NCBI GenBank assembly: GCA_003117195.1
Contig: BDSI01000002.1
Span: 1,513,328-1,577,327 of the forward strand
Length of the DNA stretch: 64,000 nt
Origin: Eudorina sp. 2006-703-Eu-15
Lineage: Eukaryota; Chlorophyta; Chlorophyceae; Chlamydomonadales; Volvocaceae
Direction of reading: 5' to 3'
How positions within the stretch are numbered: position 1 is the first letter of the stretch; every line of letters starts with the position of its first letter. Position numbers and translations under genes: made by a program. Under the pieces are notes generated by a model. It searched no databases. It saw only the letters and a list, made by a program, of their open reading frames with translations, and had not been told where the DNA came from. Shown piece after piece: positions 40,408 to 53,797 of the stretch.

Positions 40408-43400
40408 ACCTGGACCCTGGCGACGGCAGTGCGGCGGCCAGTTGGTGGATCAGATGTATGCTCCGCAGGGAGTGCGCACGCAAACAAGCTTACTGGTTGC
40501 TGTTGGGGGAATTGGCTGTCTGTTGGTAGTTGGTAGTTGGGGCCGGAATAGGTGAAGTCGGGATATAGGTCGTGTAGGTGAGGCAATGGCTGGGGATCGT
40601 TGGTGGAGGTGAGGTTATACGTCGCACGTACATCGCACGTACGTCGTACGGGCGGACGGACGGACGGACGGACGGCGCCGCGCGGCGCAGCCGTGTGCCC
40701 CGCTGTGCAGGATGAGTCATCGTGGATGGCATGTGACCCGTGGGTCGGGGCTGACTCCAGGGGCAGGCGGCTGGGTCTTGCCGTCGGGGATGGACGCGTG
40801 TGGGGTGTCATGATCGAGCGTCGGTTAGATCTAGCAGCGACACGCAAGGGGGGGGGTTCGGCCATCACCATCAGTGTATGATCACCACCGCAGCGATGTT
40901 CAAGTTCGTTGTACGACAACACCAAACAAACCGATGGTCAACTCGCGGAACACGCAGGAAATGGGTTCCGTTCACGTCACGTCACTGCGTACTTGGCGTT
41001 AAGGTTTGTATCAGCATGGCCTTGCTGGCGAGAGGTTATTTATTTTTTTAGGTTGTTAATGGAATGGTTGTTGATCGGCTGCACGGGCGGGGCGGCAGCA
41101 GGGCGGGGCGCGCGTTCATCCTTCGAGTATGGCACCCCGGACGCAAAAGCGTGTTTGTCTCGCTGGGTTCACCGGCAGCTGGGCGGCGCAGCTGCGCCGT
41201 TACGCCGAAGCCCGTACCAGCGCCTGCGCCTGCACCGACCGGCCGAAACGATGGTGGGATGAATAAATCTAGGGAGGGCGGTAGGGCGGCAAAAGGACTA
41301 AAGGATACATGCTTTTGTGCCATCGCCCGTCCTCTGGAGTGTGCCCCGCCTAGCAGGACTGGGCCCGGCAGCATGACAGTCAGTTAGATTTAAGTTGACT
41401 GCAGCTGCGCCCCAGCGGGGCAGCCCCAGGTGGCAGGCGAGCGGGGTGGACCCTGTGCCCGGCACCGGCCTGCTGCCAACGGGTGTGGCTGCGGGGAGCG
41501 TTTGTCTGGGTGTGCTGTCGGGTCTCCGGGTTGTGTGTTCAGTGCGACTGACGAGCAGGGTCATCTTGACTTGGTCGGGAGCGACACCCGCCCTGACTCC
41601 CGTCCACGGACTTTGCATCAGACTTGCTCAGGCTTGATCGGACTTGCTCGGACTTGCCCTCTGGACCGGGCGCGTCATGGGACACTCACACACTCACACC
41701 CGCTGATGTGGACCCCTGGGAAGGAGTATGCAGCTGGGGGTTAAAAAGAAACAGCAGCTGGGGGGTTTCTGGGTGTAACAATTCGAAGGTGCGAGATAAC
41801 CGCCTGGTGTTCTGTGGCCCTCTCTGCCAACAGATCAGGATACCTAGCCCATTTCCAGCGGCCTCAGTGGGGCCCTGCGGGGGTCATGAAGAGGCACCAC
41901 GACACCGTGTTGCGTGTTGATAAGAAGAGTCGCTGAAGACCAGTGACGGATAGCTCGCAAGACCAGTGACGGATCGCTCGCAAGACCAGTGACGGATGGA
42001 TCGCAAAATGAAGCCTTACATGGCGCGGGAGCCCAGGCGCGAGAACATGGCGCACCCGGCGGCGTGCTTGCTGGCGAGGGGGCCGGCACGGTCCCTCGCC
42101 GCGTTTGCAACTTGCCCCGCGGCGTGCGGCACGCGCACCGCAACAACGTGCACGGTGTTGTGGTGGTGGTTGCGATGAGGCGGACGGCGGACAAACCTCG
42201 GCGCACGAATTCCTAGAGTGAGCGCACGCGATGACAGCTGCTGCCGGCTACTGCGTCAACATCACGACCGTTTACACAGCGCGTCACCGCACAGCTCGCA
42301 CCCCCCCTGTAAAACCCCAGAGATTCTTCTACTGCACTCTCGTCCTCCACCCTCCTGTCCGCCACCGTCCTGGACACTGAACTGCGGACCACCCACCGGA
42401 TCGCGATCGCGGCTGCGGACCCCGATGCGTAGCAATCAACGCCACTCCCCAAAGCCACGGGCTCAGGACCAAGCGCCCGAACTGCGAATCGAAGCATGGA
42501 CACCTTTCCCGCCCGCCTGCGGTCGCCACCGAGGCCTTCGGCCCGCGGCCTCCCAGAGCCGGCCGGTGTCGGTTGTGCCGTTCCACGCCGCCCGGGCCAA
42601 CCCCCGGCCGCAGCACCGCCAAGGCACGCCGGGCGCGCAGCGCCTCTCTCGTCATCTAGGGGCCCTCCGATTTCCCCTGCCCAGACCTAAAACTGTGCTT
42701 ACTGCAGCCCCCGCCGGCCACTGCGGGAAGCGTCCATCTAACGTGCACTCAGCTCACGCGCCTCTCCACACTCGCGCACACAGCACCATGCCTACGACAT
42801 TTCTTGTCAGGGTCAAAATCATCTTCGTGGGGCAACTCGATCCACGGGCCGGGACGCACGCCCTTTCTGTCGTGCAAACCCCAGCAGGGCCGGGGCGGGG
42901 AGCGGGGCGCGTGCATGTCTCCACACCGGCAGCCAGCAGCTGTCGCGACTCTCGGGCCGGCTTGGTCCTGCGCAACGCTGCGCTGCGCTGCACCAGCCCC
43001 CTCCTCCCCGTCCAGCGCCGCTCGAGCGATCCTGTCTGTGCCTATTCTTCCAACGCGTTCCCTCGCTCTCTCCACGAGGAGACAACTGGATACCCAACCT
43101 CCTGGGACCGACTGAAAACGCCGCCACACTATCAAGAGCCCTGCCCTCCCACCCGTCCTGCACCCAGACTGGGCATCCTTTCGCAACCCAGATCTACCAA
43201 GGCGGTAAGAGGCGGGTAAGAGGCGGTTAGGGTCACGGCCTCACCCGCGGTCACTCGACGGCGCACCAACACAGGCCGCCGCCCCCGACCGCAGCTTGGT
43301 TCGCGCACGCAACAAAGCAACCGACTCGCAGCGGCCGGCCGCCTCGCTGGGATACCGCAACGTCACCGCCGCGCCACCGCCGCGCCTGGCTTTCCACACA

Positions 43401-44679
43401 GGCAACTCGTCGAGCCCTGACCCGCGAGCGCGCGGCTGCGACTGTTGCGGTTCGTCAGCACAAGCACGTGCGCACTGGACCGCCCCGAGAGACTACCCAT
43501 CCGGTCCTGATCATGATACTCACACTTCTTCTCTGCTGGTTCTAGCCCTGATTCAGGCCAACGGCCCCATCCCCTAGTCTGAATCCAGGCCAACGGCCCC
43601 ACCCAGCGTCCAACCGGGCGGGATGACACCCCCTCCAGGCTCCCTCCAGCTCCGCCGCGCAGCTGGATGTCGCCCGCACTGTGTCCCGGGCGCCCCGCGA
43701 TCAACCAAACAAGCAACGGGCCACGAATGTCTCCAAGCCACAAGCCTTTCCGTGCCGTGACGCGACGTGCGACATCTCCCAGCCGCCACCGCACCGCCCA
43801 CCCCGACCTGATCTACCCCTCGGGCAGAATCTCCCTCTCTTGCCATCCACAAAACCGAAGGTATCACACGCAACGGCCGACACAGACGTTGCCGCGACCG
43901 CCCGTGTGACCGCAAGCACGACCCATAGAAAGGCCGTCGCCTCCACGCCGGGTCATTCCCGCCCCATGCCTCAGCTCGATGAGGTACCAGTCGCTCGACG
44001 AGGCACTACGTCAATGGTCTGTCCTCCTCACCTGAACAGCACAGCGACTGCCACCCGTGGGGACAGAGCCGACACCCCAGGCGTAACCCACGCCGCCGCA
44101 CCCGTGTTCCGGCATGGCACATACACACCGGGGGCCACCTCGACCAACTTCCTCCTCCGGCTGTGCGGCTGCTCCCCACGCACACAGCCATAGCGGCCTC
44201 CCTCCGTGCTCGACCCACTGACTGCCCACGGCCCATTTCACACAGCCGGGTCACAATGCACCCTTTCTGAGTGGGCTGATGCTTGGCCGCGAGGCAGTCA
44301 TGACGCGGCCAGTCCACGCCGCCTGGCCCCGGCCCCGGATGCGCGTTTGACCGGACCAAGAGTAGCAGCCTAGACATGCGGCGGCAGGCCGCCTGCCACC
44401 CCGGCCCTTTTCAAAACCTGGCAAAGACGACGCCGTCGACGACCACCACATACACACACCCGACCCGACCTCCAGAAGGACGTCCCCCGCGTCACGCCGT
44501 AAAACAAAACCAAAATGGCAGCTCCGCTGACCCGCGGGACCAGGCGCTGCACACACAACAGGGGACGGAGGGGCTGCTGCTGCCGCCGCCGCCGCAGTAG
44601 CAACAGCCGTAGCAGCAGCGGTAGCAGCAGCTGTAGCAGGGTCAGGATGCACAGCGGCTCACAGCGACCGGGGTCGTGG
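40408..44679. other. 4.3-kb gap without a supportable gene
   Basis: Contains small frames only. A TGTAA at about 41775 may end the transcript from the 37687-40242 ORF. GGAC repeats lie near 40650-40673 (GGACGGACGGACGG). From about 42200 the plus strand is C-rich, consistent with a long 3' UTR or degenerate intron-like DNA of the minus-strand gene that ends at 44680. No domain was recognised on either strand. Confidence 0.45.
41939..42006. repeat. 23-bp tandem repeat, 3 copies
   Basis: Unit GACCAGTGACGGATCGCTCG followed by CAA repeats three times with two substitutions and a changed end in the third copy. Confidence 0.8.
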
Positions 44680-47600
44680 TCACCGTTCAAGCGCAAGGAA
44701 GGGCGCCTCCGGCCGCCCGCTGCCGTTGAGGCTGCCGTTGCCATTACCGTTGCCATTACCGTTGGTCAGCACACCCAGCGGCTGCAGGGGCAGCGGCGGC
44801 GGTGGCCCGGGCAGGCAGCTGCTTCGTGCTCCCGGCGCCGCCCCGTGCCTGTGCGGCCTGTGGCGTCCACCCTGCTGCTCCTGCGGCTGTGTCTCCTGCA
44901 CGGACCCCACTGGCTCCCCTTGGGGGTCAGCTGCTGCTGACTGTGCCGCCGCCGCAGCCGTGGGCGCGCCCGCAGCTGCTCGCCGCCCCGCCTTCGGCCG
45001 TGGAATGAGCATCTTGGTCCCGGCCTCACCGCCGTCTCCGTTATTCCCACCGCCACTCGCCTGCGGGTACCCGTGCTGGTGCGCGTACCCGGGGGAGCGC
45101 CCGTGGTGCCCGTGGTGGCCGTGATGTGGGGGAATACCCACACGCAGCGGCGCGTGCTGATCCAGAGGGGTGGGCGCGTCCACGGGGTGCCGCCGCCGCT
45201 CCTGCCCCGACCCCAGCGCCGGGTCCCGCTCATGCTGCGCGTGCTGCGCCTCCGGCTGCTGCTCCAGGACTCGGAGGCCATCTGAAGCGGTCGAGGGCTG
45301 CAACCGGCGGCCGCTCACAAGACTGGTCGCCAGCGCCGCCGCCGCGCTGTGCCCCACATCGTCGCACTCCTCCTGCTCCTGCCCCTGCCGACCATCGTTG
45401 TGGTCCATGGCTGGACTCCGGCCCACCACCACCACCTCCTCCTCAACCTCCTCCTCCGACCAAGCCACGACGGCCGCCGGTGTGCCCGCGGGCCGATCCC
45501 GGCCGTTGGCCGCGCTCGGCGAGGACGGCGCCGGCGCCTGCACGAGCATGCCCTCGTCGTCCTCGTCGCGGCTGCTGAGGATGTCCGGCTCCTTGACGCG
45601 GATGCCCTTGCTCTCCGCAAAGTCAATGAGGGTCCAGGGCACGTAGCCGAGCTGCTGGCAGGAGGAGATGACCGAGTTGACCACTCGGTGGTGCAGCATG
45701 GTGCTGTAGTGCGGGTGCGTGGGATCCTGAGGGCGGCCAGGTGCGGGCGAGGGCCGGTGGGTGGCTGGGTGGGTAGGGTGTTGTGGGGCGGTGGCGCAGT
45801 GGGGACAATGCCCCTGCGGCACGGCGTCCCTGAGGGGCGGCGGAGAGATTGCAAGCGAGGCGGTTTCCGCCCCCGCAGGGCCCGGCCCCATGCCTGGTCT
45901 GGCGGCGCGCCCTCGCCTCCTTGTGGTTTGTGGTTTGTCGCTCCTCCCAGTCGTACTGCTCGTGCACACCCCAGGCCCCGGCGGCCGAACCCGGCGTGAG
46001 GGGTACCGTATAGGAGCTGGGGACGCAGGATCAGGATCCCCGTGTGACGACCCAAGACCTGCCCCAGTCCTCCCTTCCGCTCCCACCTCATCTCGTCCCC
46101 CGCCGCCCCTCCTCCCCCTCCTGTTGCCCCCTCCTGTTGCCCCGCCCCGCTCCTTCCTCCCCCGGGATATGTGGGGGTGTCTGGAGACCAACGCTCAACG
46201 CTCGAGTCGTCGTGGACGCGCGCCCGCGCGCGCAAACGCGAATGTGTGCGGCGCCCTCGCGCAGTGCATTTTCAGAAGCTGCGAGCGCATTATCGGTCGT
46301 TTAACGCCGCCGGTCCCCCCAGCAGCAGTACAGTCCGACGGCGCCAAGGCTCCCAGCTGCGTTCCCCGTTGCCCAGTCCTCCACTCCCGACGGCCCCGGT
46401 TCCAGGCCCCTCCCGACGGCCCCGGTTCCAGGCCCCTCCCCCACCTTGAGGATCGCGATGCAGCGGCGCACCACTGCATAGTAGATGGCGAGGTCCTTGC
46501 ACTCCAGGGAGCTCAGACCCCAAAGCAGCTGCGACATCTCCAGGGGCCTGTCCCAGGGGTACGCCAAAGCAGGGGCCATGCAAATGTGATGGTGATGGGG
46601 ATGCGGATGAGGGCAGATACCGTACGACAGGGCCGCGGGAGGCAGCCGGCATGCCCAGTCAAAGACATCCTCGCACCCCGACCCCCTGCACAGTTGCACA
46701 CAGGAAGGGTAAACCCACTTGAAGGCGTTCAGCTTCGTCTCCGCCGCGGCCATGAGTGCCACCATCAGCGGCTCACTCCGCCACTGGAGCTGAGCCAGCG
46801 CCTTGACGATCATGGCGAGACCCTGGGGCGCAAAGTACGGCATACGGCTGTACAGCGTAGCCGCCATCTGCTTGCTGAAGTCCGCGTGCGTGGGTCGGTG
46901 CCGAAAGGTGCCGTACGTCCAGAGTACGACACAGACCTCCTGGTGCGTCAGGCTGTCGAGGCGGCTGAGCACCACACCCGAGACCGCTTCCAATAGCACC
47001 TGTGATCGGAGGGGGCGATACCGCGACGCCGCAGGGTGGGCTTTAGCGGTACGGGTGCGAATGAATGCGGAAGGGGAGCAATGTGGGAGAATGCAGAAGG
47101 GAAGCGATGTAGGAGCGTGTTGCGTTCGTTATATAAGGCGACTGACCGGAAGAACGGGAGGGTTGATGGGTGAGGGATTGGATCGGCACAAGGTAAGCAA
47201 CGGCGAACCGCGTACCCCATGGCACTCTCTCATCCCTTGGTGTCGCCCTCCCACAGATGGCCTCCACCTCCCTCCCTCCCTCCCTCCGCCCCGCACGACT
47301 GCCCCCTGCTCACCCCAGACCACCCGCCCGGGTCCAACCAACGATAAGTTGGCTTTCCACGCAGACTTGTGGGGCAAGCGCCATATAGTCGTTGTCATGT
47401 GCTTGCGCCTTACCCAGAGACACACACACACACACACACACACAAGCCTCCAGCCAACCAACTGCCAGCTCCCCGGGGGTCCTCCCCTGCCTACCCTCCC
47501 CTGCCCTACCCGGTGGTAGTGGTGTGCCGTCGCGAACCCCGACACCAGGCTGCAGAGCTCCGCATTGGAGCAGTTGCGCAGCTGGGGGCCCACCGCTGCC

Positions 47601-50564
47601 GGAACCTCGTCCAGCAGCCGTACCGCCTGGGGTTGGGGAACAACAAACGGAACAACAACACGACATGATGGACATCAAGTACGATCAAGACACCATACTC
47701 GCAATGCGCTTCAATCGGTCCCCAGTGCCCATTCCCTAGGAAGCCGCGCTGGGCGCTCCCGCCTCCTGCAGGATGCTTTTCCCCTCCAGGTACGTCATAT
47801 CCTGGTACGACAGCTCCCGCCGCCACGCGCGTAATCGTCAGAGAATACCTGCCCGGAACGAATGACGACGCGCCCTGTCGAGAAACCCTAGGAACACCCG
47901 CGCAGCCCACGGACGTCCATCGAGCCGTACCTTATACCGCAGATGCCCAAACGTCCAGACCGACAGGCTGAGATCCACGGGCGCCATGTGGGGCAACCGC
48001 TGCAGCAACGTCGTCTCCATGTCGTACAGGAATCGTACCCCAGGCTTGTGTCCAAGCCGCACCAGCGCCCACAGTACCAACACCAGCTCCTGCGAGGATT
48101 GAGAGTAGCAGCAACCAGGGGTGGTTCATAACGCACAGGTTAAGGGAACACAAGCCCAGAACGCAATCAGGGTTGAATCCTCAGGGCGGGGTTTGCCGCC
48201 TCAGGTCAAAGAATGGAAGTTACCAGTACGGCTGCAATCCCCCATCGCGCCATGCCGCAGTCACCACAGCCTGTCCTGCATTCCCTCCCCAGAATTCAGT
48301 ACCCGAGACGCAGTCATACGCCGCCGCGCAGTGCCACACCTCATTACCGGCAGGTAGCCACGCCTACCACCACCCAACCCCACACCCTCGCCACCCTCCC
48401 ATGACCAGCATCACCAAAGCGCACCTGGGTGCTGTACTGCCGTACTCGCCGATGCACCGCCGCCACCGCCTCGTGCAACAGGGTGGCCCCCGGGTGGCAC
48501 CCGAGCTTGGCGAACCCCCACAGCACCTGACAGATCTCACCGGGCTGGAAGTCGTCAATGGTGTCCAGCACCACCTACACACCACGGGGCGGAGCACAAT
48601 GGGAGCACGAGACGAGGAGCGTGTCAGACAGGAGTCATACGCTTGGCGCCCAGCCGCAGTAATAGAGGATACGACAGCCCTGCCCGTCGTATCTCACATC
48701 GTCACATGTGAACGACCGTGGCAAAGAATCGAAGCGTGCGCTCTGATGACCAACGAGTAACGGGTCAGGGTGGCGGGCAATGGCATCCAGTACCATAGTT
48801 GAGAGGCCGGCCATCGCTACGAATCCGCCACGTGGCGCTGGTGAAGCCCCCGTGCCGTACCCGATCGAGGCCCCTCTGTCTGCCGGGCCGCATACCCCGG
48901 TGAGGGCCCCCGTTGCCTGCACACTGCGCGCGTCCCACCCTGTCCCCCCATGCAAGTCCTTTCCAACAAGGTCCCGTCACGTCATGCACACACCCGACCC
49001 CTGGTCGCCCAAATCGGGTGGCTTCGCATCATCCACCCCCAGGTCCCCTGGATCCCCCCTTATTGTCAATAAAGTCAGCGAAACCGCAAAAGTGCAACAA
49101 ACCGAGTACCCCTGACCCCCCCACCCCCCAGCGCCGGAGGCGCACCCGCGCTCACAACCGATCACAACTGCCACCCAGCCCCGGGCTGACGAGGTCTCCC
49201 ACACTTCACAGTAACTGGCCCTCCCGTGATCGGATCGGCGTGGGAGCGGGAGCCACAGCTGTGCAGAGGTCGGGCCCCTCTACTTTAGGATTGCTGGTGG
49301 CCAACGGAACGCCGCACCACACCATTTCCCCAGGGCGGTGCGCATTATGCGCGGCAGACGGGAATATTCTTTAACCTACTTCGTGAACCGGCCGGTGAAA
49401 GATGCCCGGCCGCCAGCCTGCGAGTGCCTAGAGACCCCTCGAGTGCCCCTCGCGCCACAGCGCCCCGCCCCAGCCTCCCCCTCCACCCCGCCGCCCGCCT
49501 AGCCCGCCCCACACAGCCTACCGCCACGATCTGCCGCAGCAGCTCGGTGGGCAGAAAGTCCAGGTAGGCGAACGCCACCGCCGCGTTCGCACAGTCCGCG
49601 GGCTTGAAGAGCGGCGTGATGGCCAGGGCCGCCTCGCACAGCGCCCGCAGTGCCGCCTCGTCGTGGTAGCCCAGCTGCGCGTACGACCAGAGAGACAGAG
49701 TGACGTCCCACGAATCATAGTTTCGGATGAGCTGGTGCATCCTCTTGGTGAGGAGCTCCAGCGCGGGCTGCAGCTCCGAAAGCTGCTGCTGCTGGCGGGC
49801 GGTGGCTGTTGGGGGCCTTGCGTGCGGTCGACCTGCCCCGCCTCGCCGCTGCGCCATCTTCGCCAGACGGGAGAGCGCGTGGGCGACGTTCTGGTGGTCG
49901 AAGTTGGCGATTTCGTCCACGACGAGGTCCGCCAGGGAGCCCGGGGAGCGGCAGCTGTGGCGCGTGGGAGATTAGAACGCGTCGCGGAGGAGTGCGGAAG
50001 AAGGGGCATTGCGGGTCAGCGGAAGGGCAAGGAGGGGTTGAGGGCCGAACGCTGAGGAGGGCGGGCGAGTGTGTGTGACAGCGCGCTCACCTTTTGATCC
50101 GGCGGTTCATTATTCGTCGAGGAGTGAGCACAGGCTCTGTCAGGTCCGTGTCTAGCAGGTCGCTGAGCCCAAGCCCACCTGCGGACACCCGTCAACCGAA
50201 ATGTGTCATGCTAAAGGGCAGCCGATATCGCCGTGACAGTATGAGTAAGCTGCGAAATACCGATAGACTTGCCTTGCTGAATGGCCGCTGCCGCATTTTG
50301 AACATCACGCTGGCTCAGGCGACCGACGCGAGGCGATGCAAGCGTAAATTGCCCACGGCCGCTAGTGCTCGCGGGGCCGCCCCTCCCGCTGGATGGCACC
50401 GCGGACGGTACAATGGAAGTTCTGCAATGAGATTCGCAGCAGTGAGCAACTCCATTCCTCAGTTATTGGACCTCGCACATCACACGGGCTGCGCACTTGT
50501 GAGCCGCCGCCGAGCTTGTGCCAGCCGCTCGCTGTCGCATTGATTGACAACTCGCTGCCTTCAT
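44680..50564 (-). CDS. Octotricopeptide-repeat-like (OPR) putative organelle RNA-binding protein
   Basis: Ten exons: 50564-50479, 50421-50273, 50178-50091, 49954-49522, 48574-48425, 48089-47931, 47626-47510, 46999-46719, 46547-46445, 45726-44680, summing to 2613 nt (870 aa) with consistent phases. The first about 30 residues (MKAASCQSMRQRAAGTSSAA and on) are Arg/Ala/Ser-rich with no acid residues, like an organelle transit peptide. Degenerate about 38-residue helical repeats carry the OPR-type core SLWSYAQLG, VLWGFAKLG, VLWALVRLG, SVWTFGHLR, VLWTYGTFR and LLWGLSSLE. From family knowledge, OPR proteins bind specific plastid or mitochondrial transcripts and control their stability, splicing or translation. 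The last exon starts with a helical block (STMLHHRVVNSVISSCQQLG), then is low complexity with Glu/Gln, His and Asn-Gly tracts. Intron 2 uses a GC donor (CAAG|GCAAGT). The about 950-bp intron at 48575-49521 may hide another exon. Confidence 0.85.
47421..47444. repeat. (CA)n microsatellite in OPR-like gene intron
   Basis: Twelve CA dinucleotides on the plus strand between exons 47510 and 46999 of the minus-strand gene. Confidence 0.9.
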
Positions 50565-51674
50565 GTTGAACTGGCGCCAATTCCGCGCGATGCGGGTTTG
50601 GTCGGCGCGTGGTCGCCCGACGGCGGACGTGCTTCCAGCCTCACTTGCTCCAGCAAACTACCAAGCAAATATCAGCTGGAGATGATCAAGTTCCCATAGG
50701 GCTCCACGTCTTTTGCATATGCGTCTATTGGTTGCCGATAGGTGCAAAGTATGGCGTCTAACAACAAAACGCCTACAGCCTTGACGGCTGTAAGCTCATC
50801 TCCGTGTCCCAAATGTCAAAATTATATAGCATTATCAGAGAGCTCTATGCGGCCCCAAGGAAAAGTTCCTGTACGCGTGCCCAAGGTCACCAGCTCCAAT
50901 TTTCATGCCAGTTGCTAACGCTAACGCAGGACCAAACACTGACTTTAATTGAACACGAGTACTCCTACGATAACACTCTGGTTCAGGGTCTGGTCAGGAT
51001 AGGGTCCATGATGGGGCCCTATATACGGCGTCTTTCGCTCTTTCCCAGCCTTTGAGATGGCGTGACAATTCAATTCCATGTACCACTCCGTCGCTGCAGC
51101 CCCAACGCATATTTACCTAAAGTGCACTACCAGCTGCACAGAATTTGCGGTCCTGCTACAGTTTTTTGCAGAGCACGTTCTCTGACATCGGTCGAGGTTT
51201 AAAAGCTTTGTTAAGGCTAATTGTGTTGTAAACCGCTAGTTCGGGCTAATTTTCGTGGTCTGGGCAGTACGACCAAGGCAATTTTCAGCTTCCGTACCCG
51301 AAATTTTCGACCTTGACTTTCTCATTGCTTGGAGCTATTCGTTGCGACACTGTGAAATTATAGAAGATGTTTAAATGTTACACTTTTTGGAAGTGAAGGA
51401 CTCTTAAATGTCTATGAAAAGCGCAAGTAACACGCGCGCAACAGAAACGTGGTGTAGTCCATATTTGGCTTCGTTTACCAATACACGTTGCTGTGTAATC
51501 TATATGCTATCACTTTGACCTTGCGGCTTCATACCTCGGCGACCAGCGCTGGCATCTGTCACGGCCGCGGAAACTGCTCACGGGATGCCGAGCTTAGCAG
51601 CACAAATACATTAAACACTAGATTGGTAGTAAAGGGTTTCATTAGATTTGAAATCTCTGCTGCAGCCGTGTGCC
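50565..51674. other. Intergenic region between OPR-like gene and transposase gene
   Basis: AT-rich 1.1 kb. It must hold the OPR-like promoter on the left and, on the right, the 5' flank and probably the left end of the transposon. I searched by eye for inverted repeats matching the DNA beyond 59514 or 62611 and found none convincing. A palindromic CGAAATTTTCG-like stretch lies near 51298-51310. Confidence 0.4.
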
Positions 51675-52658
51675 ATGGGGCCTGGGGAGGTGGCGCAACC
51701 ACCGCCCGGGTCGCGGCAACACGCGCCGACAGAAGCCAGCGGATACAGGAATGACGCGGGCGAGGATCCACCTGAGGTAGGCTTGAAGCATGCAAGACAC
51801 GGCATCACAGCCAGCACATCTTGATAGGTGTACGCTTGCCAACAGGAGTGCGCGGATGATGCCTACGTGAGGACGGCGATTGACACCCACCTCAGAACCG
51901 GCGCCTGGAGAAAGCCCGAGCAGCTGCACTTCACTCTGCCAGATGCCAGTGTGTTGGCTGCTCGTGGAGAAGATGTGTCGCCGTCGGCTTGGCTGTACAG
52001 CAAATGCAATGTGCACGTGCTGGCATGGCGTGAGCAGTTTCCATATCTCCTAACACAGCACTGTGGGAAAGCTGGCCCGCCCTGCCCCAAATGCTACGAG
52101 CGACCTCAGCCAGGGGAGTCAGAGCGGGATCGGCTGCACCGTGCAGCGTCCAGGGTCAATGCCAACGGCTGGGCGAAGAAACCCCGGCGGTTCCTTGACT
52201 TAGACACTTACCACTTAGTGTACTCAAAGAACTACAAGTGCCTCGAATGTGGTGGTGAGTCGGGGGCTACTTGGTGGGTCGTTCCCTTATGTAAGACAAT
52301 GAGTGCAGTTCCGGCACATCCTGCAGTTCCAGCACACTGGTATTCTGGCTCTGGACATCGAATTAGTTCACGTTGACACAATTTTGCTTTTCCGAACTTC
52401 GCAGGCAACTTCCTGGCGCATGATGCGCGTCTGCTTCCCCTTCTTCCGGAGGGTGTGCGCCGGATGGTGCCCTGCCACTTCACGCACAAGGCCGGGATCA
52501 GCAACTCACTCAAAGTGCTGGTGGACCGAAACGTTGTTGAGGGTGTGTCTTTTAACGACGCAGCCTTCGCCATTCGAGAGGTCCACGCACATCGGCGGAT
52601 GACCCTTGCGATCCAGTACGTCAACCTGAGCCTTCGACGGACACCTCGACCTGAGACT

Positions 52659-52742
52659 CGACCGGAGCCACGACCGGAGCCACGACCGGAGCCACGACCG
52701 GAGCCACGACCGGAGCCACGACCGGAGCCTCGACCGGAGCCG
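52659..52742. repeat. 12-bp coding tandem repeat, 7 copies
   Basis: Unit CGACCGGAGCCA encodes an Arg-Pro-Glu-Pro run in the transposase frame, between the Cys-rich N-terminal domain and the 20-residue repeats. Confidence 0.92.
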
Positions 52743-53011
52743 TCCATGCAGTCCAGGCAGTCCCAGATGACGAACATCCTACCTTCCTCTACCGGAAACA
52801 CAAGTCCATCAACACCCGTGCAAGTTCTGCAACAACTATTCGATAAATCTGTCGCCTGCTTTTCGGTGACAGTGCAGAAGCAGTTGCTCTCAATGTTTCA
52901 ACAAGCTTCCGTGCAGCAGCAGTGGGCCTTAGCGGCCCGTGTTATCGCTCTTCATCAAGGGCCGAACGCGCTCAGCAGGGTGATGGAACTGGCCACAGCA
53001 CCCGCGCAGAC

Positions 53012-53797
53012 GGGCGGGCGGCACGGCGGCGGCGGTTCAGCGGAAGGCCCAGCAGAGGCTACCGCGCAGCAGGGCGGGCGGCACGTCGGAAGCGGCTTGG
53101 CTGCAGGCACGGCAGGGGCACCTGCGCAGCAGGGCGGGCGGCACGGCGGCGGCGGTTCAGCGGAAGGCCCGGCAGAGGCTACCGCGCAGCAGGGCGGGCG
53201 GCACGTCGGAGGCGGCTTGGCTGCAGGCACGGCAGGGGCACCTGCGCAGCAGGGCGGGCGGCACGGCGGCGGCGGTTCAGCGGAAGGCCCGGGAGGGGCA
53301 CCTGCGCAGCAGGGTGGGCGGCACGGCGGCGGCGGTTCAGCGGAAGGCCCGGCAGAGGCTACCGCGCAGCAGGGCGGGCGGCACGTCCGAGGCGGCTTGG
53401 CTGCAGGCACGGCAGGGGCACCCGCGGAGCAGGGCAGGGAACACGCTGGCGGCGGCGTGGCGGCAGGCCCGGCAGGGGCACCCGCGGATCAGGGCAGGGA
53501 ACACGCCGGCGGTTCAGCGGAAGGCCCGGGATGGGCACCCACGCAGCAGGGCGGGCGGCACGTCGGCGGCGGTTCAGCGGAAGGCCCGGCAGAGGCTACC
53601 GCGCAGCAGGGCGGGCGACACGTCGGAGGCGGCTTGGCTGCAGGCACGGCAGGGGCACCTGCGCAGCAGGGTGGGCGGCACGGCGGCGGCGGTTCAGCGG
53701 AAGGCCCGGCAGAGGCTACCGCGCAGCAGGGCGGGCGACACGTCGGAGGCGGCTTGGCTGCAGGCACGGCAGGGGCACCTGCGCAGCAGGGCAGGGA
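53012..53797 (+). repeat. 60-bp coding minisatellite (20-aa units), about 13 copies
   Basis: Two alternating unit types encode GGRHGGGGSAEGPAEATAQQ and GGRHVGGGLAAGTAGAPAQQ, giving a 120-bp higher-order period over 53041-53400. Later units (about 53401-53530) differ by 3-nt multiples, so the frame stays open. It sits between the N-terminal Cys domain and the catalytic core of the transposase. Confidence 0.92.

Noticed and set aside
39723..40925. 400-codon minus-strand frame with a long THRPHRTAPHRTAP-type run
   Set aside because: It is antisense to the 37687-40242 frame and its regular part is only the GGTGC microsatellite read backwards.
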